Source of the DNA: Nitrososphaeria archaeon
GTDB lineage: Archaea; Thermoproteota; Nitrososphaeria; Conexivisphaerales; DTJL01
Length of the DNA stretch: 64,000 nt
Assembly (NCBI GenBank): GCA_029775965.1
Contig: JARVJU010000006.1
Span: 25,599 to 89,598 of the forward strand
Reading direction: 5' to 3'
The translations under genes and the position numbers were made by a program. Within the stretch, counting starts at the first letter, position 1. Every line of letters starts with the position of its first letter. The notes beneath the pieces are model-generated. The model did no database searches, had not been told where the DNA came from, and worked only from the letters and a program-made list of their open reading frames with translations. Positions 61,021 to 64,000 of this stretch are shown here, one piece after another.

Positions 61021-61683
61021 CTAAAGGGACCTAAGAAGGGATTCCTTTTCTTGCTGGTTCAGTTCTCTGAATCCCTTCGAATCTATAACTGCTATATCAA
61101 TGCTATCTCCCGAGGCTGAGTCTCTCTTCATAGCATAGGTAACTCCTTTTGCTGCAAGCCTTAGAGCTTCGTTCAGACTCATACTTTCTTTATAACCAGA
61201 TTCCAGTATTCCATATACTACAGGGGAGCCACTGCCTGTTGATGCGAATCTTTCATTGGTAAGAGTACCGAAAAGATCCACGTTGTATAAACCAGGACCA
61301 TTCTCATCATAACCTCCTATCAAAGACTGAACTATGTAAGGGTAATACCTCTGATTGAAGAATACATTAGCAGCCAATCTTGCGGCGGAAGAAATAGGCA
61401 TTGGTTTTTGGTGCTCTACCCTGTATATCTTGGCATAATACCTGAGCACATCTATTATATTTTGAGCATCAGCAACGACTCCAGCAATGGTTATCCCCAT
61501 ATGCTCGTCTATCAGGTGAAGTTTTTTACCCTTATGATGGGCGATGTAATTGCCCATTGTAACCCTTGAATCTGTAGCTAACACTACAGCATCCTGGCAT
61601 ATAATGCCTAAAGTAGTCGTCCCTGTCTGGGCGACATTCTTAAGGTTATTTGCAATGTTACTGATCCTATCTAGACTGGACAA
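61021..61683 (-). CDS. psmB: Proteasome beta subunit
   Basis: A 220-residue precursor cleaved before Thr22 in TGTTTLGI. Catalytic positions match exactly: Thr22 (Thr1), Asp38 (Asp17) and Lys54 (Lys33). The conserved GSGSPVVYG loop is present. It forms the inner rings of the 20S proteasome. It heads the run that includes aCPSF1. Confidence 0.94.
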   Translation of the reverse strand: MSSLDRISNIANNLKNVAQTGTTTLGIICQDAVVLATDSRVTMGNYIAHHKGKKLHLIDEHMGITIAGVVADAQNIIDVLRYYAKIYRVEHQKPMPISSAARLAANVFFNQRYYPYIVQSLIGGYDENGPGLYNVDLFGTLTNERFASTGSGSPVVYGILESGYKESMSLNEALRLAAKGVTYAMKRDSASGDSIDIAVIDSKGFRELNQQEKESLLRSL

Positions 61684-61868
61684 GATAACTGGTTACATGG
61701 ATTCCTGCAGGGGGTAGATAAGCGTTATGAGGTAATCTACATCTAGCAAGAGACTAATAATTTGTATTGAATATGCGATTCTTTAGCTCCTGAGGTTTAC
61801 AGCTCATGATTTCTTCGGATAACAGTTTAAGAATACTTATCAAGGACCATTAATGCAGCAGATGCATA

Positions 61869-62915
61869 TTGACAAAAGGGCACCTTATGGAGCTTCCTGT
61901 AGCCGTTTACGTGGGTGAGGATACTCTTTCTTCCTTGGGTGAAATGCTTGAAGAGCAGAGCATACAGGGGCCTCTTTCCATAGCTACTGGTCCAAATGTG
62001 AGAAAGATCCTTGGGAAGGCGCTTATTAATGGTTTAGATGGCTATAACCTTGCCTGGGTCAATGTTAAAGAGCCGACGCAGGACTTTGTTAACAAGGTTA
62101 TAGATAATGCAAAAGATATCAAGGCAAAGGCGATTCTAGGGTTTGGAGGGGGGAAGACAATAGATGTGGCAAAGAAGGCTGCATATGAACTTCGATTGCC
62201 TATGATAAGCGTTCCGACGAGTGCTTCACATGATGGTATCTCATCTCCCTTTGCTTCTTTACGTGATGCCTCAAAGCCCTATTCTTTTAAGACAAGGCCA
62301 CCAACAATAATAGCAGTTGATATCAGGGTTGTAATGTCTGCTCCTGAAAGGTTGATGAGAGGTGGTTTTGGAGACCTAGTTGCAAAGGTAACAGCTGTAA
62401 AGGACTGGGAGCTAGCTAGAGATAAAAAAGGAGAATATTTTGGAGAATATTCAGCAAGCTTGGCAAGAATGAGTGCTGAACTTGTAATAGAGAAGGCAGA
62501 AAAGATAGGCTCTAAAACAATGGATGGGACCAGAGTTCTGATAGAGGCTCTTATCTCATCTGGTGTAGCTGCAGGAATAGCTGGCAGCAGTAGACCATGC
62601 AGTGGTTCTGAGCATCTCATCAGCCATGCCTTGGAATTGATAGCCCCAGGAATAGGACTCCATGGGGAGAAGACTGGTATTGCAACTATAGCCATTGCGA
62701 AGCTTTACGGGTTGAACTGGAACAGGATAGCTGATGCTTTGAAAAGGGCTGGCTCTCCTGTTAGCTTTTCAGATCTTAACCTAACAAAGAGGCAGGTTGT
62801 GGACGCTATACTTACTGCTCCTAGTATAAGACCTGAAAGGTACACAATCTTGCACGAGCTGAAACTGGATAAGGAAGATGTCACAAACTTGGTTGAAGAA
62901 ACAGGTATAGCATGA
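61869..62915 (+). CDS. egsA: sn-glycerol-1-phosphate dehydrogenase
   Basis: A 348-residue archaeal lipid enzyme. NAD-binding GFGGGKTIDVAKKAA, the PTSASHDGISSPFAS segment, and the metal-site His in GSEHLISHALE and GLHGEKTG are all present. It makes the glycerol-1-phosphate backbone of archaeal ether lipids. Start TTG 61869, without a clear ribosome site. An in-frame ATG is at 61887. Confidence 0.92.
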   Translation: MTKGHLMELPVAVYVGEDTLSSLGEMLEEQSIQGPLSIATGPNVRKILGKALINGLDGYNLAWVNVKEPTQDFVNKVIDNAKDIKAKAILGFGGGKTIDVAKKAAYELRLPMISVPTSASHDGISSPFASLRDASKPYSFKTRPPTIIAVDIRVVMSAPERLMRGGFGDLVAKVTAVKDWELARDKKGEYFGEYSASLARMSAELVIEKAEKIGSKTMDGTRVLIEALISSGVAAGIAGSSRPCSGSEHLISHALELIAPGIGLHGEKTGIATIAIAKLYGLNWNRIADALKRAGSPVSFSDLNLTKRQVVDAILTAPSIRPERYTILHELKLDKEDVTNLVEETGIA

Positions 62916-62923
62916 TTTATTGA

Positions 62924-63436
62924 TTGATAATTTATGAATTGCCAAACCATATACGATTTAAAGATAAGATAGAGCACTTAGCACGGGAGGGAGACTCTTT
63001 GGACAAGGCAAAGGTGCAGGCACAGTTAAAGGGTAATACACTGAGGGTCTATGTATATTGCTTAAAGAATAGGAAGGTTGGTGTAAGAGAAGTCCAGAGA
63101 GCTCTTCACTTTTCAAACCCTTCACTAGCTCAGTATCACCTCAATAAGCTTGTTGACCTAGGACTGCTCAAAGAAAATTCGGGTGAATATGAGATTGCAA
63201 CAGATGTGAAGGTTGATATAATGAGAGACTTTCTGAGGGTAGGAACACTGCTTGTTCCAAGGTTCATATTCTACGCTGTATTCTTTTCCATTATAGCAGT
63301 TTATCTTGTAGTGCAGACTCTAGATACTCATATTCTGAATGAAATAATTCTGCTTGCAGTCGCACTTGTGTGTGCTTCAGCCGGAATATTCTGGTACGAG
63401 GCGCTTGTAGCATGGCTCTCCGCACCTTCAGCCTAG
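62924..63436 (+). CDS. Winged-helix protein with two transmembrane helices
   Basis: A 170-residue protein. Residues 30-105 form a winged helix of ArsR/MarR type (VREVQRALHFSNPSLAQYHLNKLVDLGLLKE). Two hydrophobic helices follow (about 112-134 and 138-160), so it should be tethered to the membrane. It follows egsA by 8 nt. The start TTG 62924 may be too early. The role could be membrane-linked sensing, but is not known. Confidence 0.6.
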   Translation: MIIYELPNHIRFKDKIEHLAREGDSLDKAKVQAQLKGNTLRVYVYCLKNRKVGVREVQRALHFSNPSLAQYHLNKLVDLGLLKENSGEYEIATDVKVDIMRDFLRVGTLLVPRFIFYAVFFSIIAVYLVVQTLDTHILNEIILLAVALVCASAGIFWYEALVAWLSAPSA

Positions 63437-64000
63437 GGAATGCCCTCTTCTGCGTAAATATATCCACGCTACTATTGCTACAGCTAAGATAAAAGCGGCT
63501 ATGACAGAACCAATGTAGACATACTGCTCAGCATTTGGAGCCTTCAAAAAGTTTGCAGTTATAATTCCAGGTGCGCCTATTATCGCATGAGTGGCTAATC
63601 TTGTAGCGTTTGTTATAATTATTAAAGATGAGCTGGTATTCCAGCCTGTAAATATATATCCGTTGCCAGGAGAGGCTACCAAATCTACAGTAGAATTTGC
63701 ATCATACCATAAATTACCTGAGGGAGATACATTGCCTCCTTCTGTTGATCGAACCAGTACTTGGTACTGTTTCACGAATGATATTGTGTAAGATGTAATC
63801 CCTGGTAATACTATATAACCTGAGCTGTTCGATGGCAAATATCTTGTACCGTTTGCACTTTGCTCAGCATAAAAGGTCATTACTTTAGGAAGATACCAAG
63901 AGTAATTCCCTGCAGTAAGGTTGCTGAAATATATGATATCTGATGTAGAGGTATTGCTAATTCCATTTAGCACTACAGCCCAGGAGTAGTTCTTCGGCAG
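63428..64000 (-). CDS. C-terminal part of a secreted surface protein
   Basis: The gene is cut by the window end; its 5' part is beyond position 64000. At least 190 residues are visible, with Thr/Asn-rich repeats, a GYIFTGWNTSS segment like InlB-type B-repeats, and a C-terminal transmembrane anchor (YIGSVIAAFILAVAIVAWIY) before a basic tail. Similar domains occur in archaeal surface proteins such as thermopsins. Function is unknown. Confidence 0.6.
   Translation of the reverse strand: MPKNYSWAVVLNGISNTSTSDIIYFSNLTAGNYSWYLPKVMTFYAEQSANGTRYLPSNSSGYIVLPGITSYTISFVKQYQVLVRSTEGGNVSPSGNLWYDANSTVDLVASPGNGYIFTGWNTSSSLIIITNATRLATHAIIGAPGIITANFLKAPNAEQYVYIGSVIAAFILAVAIVAWIYLRRRGHSLG

Overview
The window comes from an archaeon. 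The evidence is a proteasome beta subunit with the canonical Thr/Asp/Lys triad, the KH-domain beta-CASP nuclease aCPSF1, an LSm protein paired with ribosomal protein L37e (eL37), SepF, a PUA-domain MCT-1-like protein, sn-glycerol-1-phosphate dehydrogenase, a membrane NfeD/stomatin set, and HTH_10 (Bat-type) regulators. I cannot place it more precisely. The DNA is AT-rich, with heavy use of AGA/AGG and ATA. Many genes appear to start at TTG, GTG or even CTG, either behind GGAGGTGA-type ribosome binding sites 5-6 nt upstream or as probable leaderless transcripts. No tRNA, rRNA or CRISPR array was found.

Region by region. 11-6842 (+): a six-gene, overlapping catabolic operon (LhgO/GlpA-like flavoprotein, FGGY kinase, alkylglycerone-phosphate-synthase-like flavoenzyme, SCP2 lipid carrier, iron alcohol dehydrogenase, aldehyde dehydrogenase), followed by a small methyltransferase. 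7492-11815 (-): a probable nitric-oxide/nitrosative-stress group (two related NnrS-like membrane proteins, hemerythrin, DUF59, DUF2249-cupin), with a divergent frameshifted HTH_10 regulator. 12580-22508: nitrate respiration. narG-narH-narJ-narI-TDT transporter-moeA-mobB form one minus-strand run, with mobA convergent to it. 22619-26429: a second HTH_10 regulator, an unusual Cys/His-rich membrane protein paired with a CuA-like cupredoxin, and a radical SAM/SPASM protein. 26707-31762: membrane glycosyltransferase, orphan molybdopterin hydroxylase large subunit, LLM-type flavin/F420 oxidoreductase, and small proteins. 31821-34396: NfeD long, NfeD short, stomatin. 36083-42792: threonine synthase, then a lysine operon (dapA-dapB-lysC-lysA-aminotransferase) of the diaminopimelate type. 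42865-50200: Lhr-type helicase, small proteins, a possible decayed gene, a small membrane protein and a penicillin-amidase-family Ntn hydrolase. 50652-55531: CoA transferase, YgjP-type metallopeptidase, GT4 plus HAD phosphatase plus RpiA, and a coiled-coil membrane protein. 55592-57623: L37e, LSm, a TnpB relic and an IS605-type tnpB with an omega-RNA-like end. 57650-61683: PUA protein, HD phosphohydrolase, SepF, aCPSF1, proteasome beta. 61869-64000: EgsA, a winged-helix membrane protein and the C-terminal part of a secreted protein.

Taken together, the window encodes a respiratory nitrate reductase whose NarG lacks a Tat signal, so its active site should face the cytoplasm as in bacteria. Molybdenum-cofactor genes and a probable anion channel (TDT) travel with it, and a nitrosative-stress set lies next to it. 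No nitrite reductase or canonical NO reductase is recognisable. The least explained parts are the cupredoxin/Cys-His membrane protein pair, the glycerolipid-like catabolic operon, the CTG start inferred for narH, and the decayed genes at 46899-47252 and 56136-56366.
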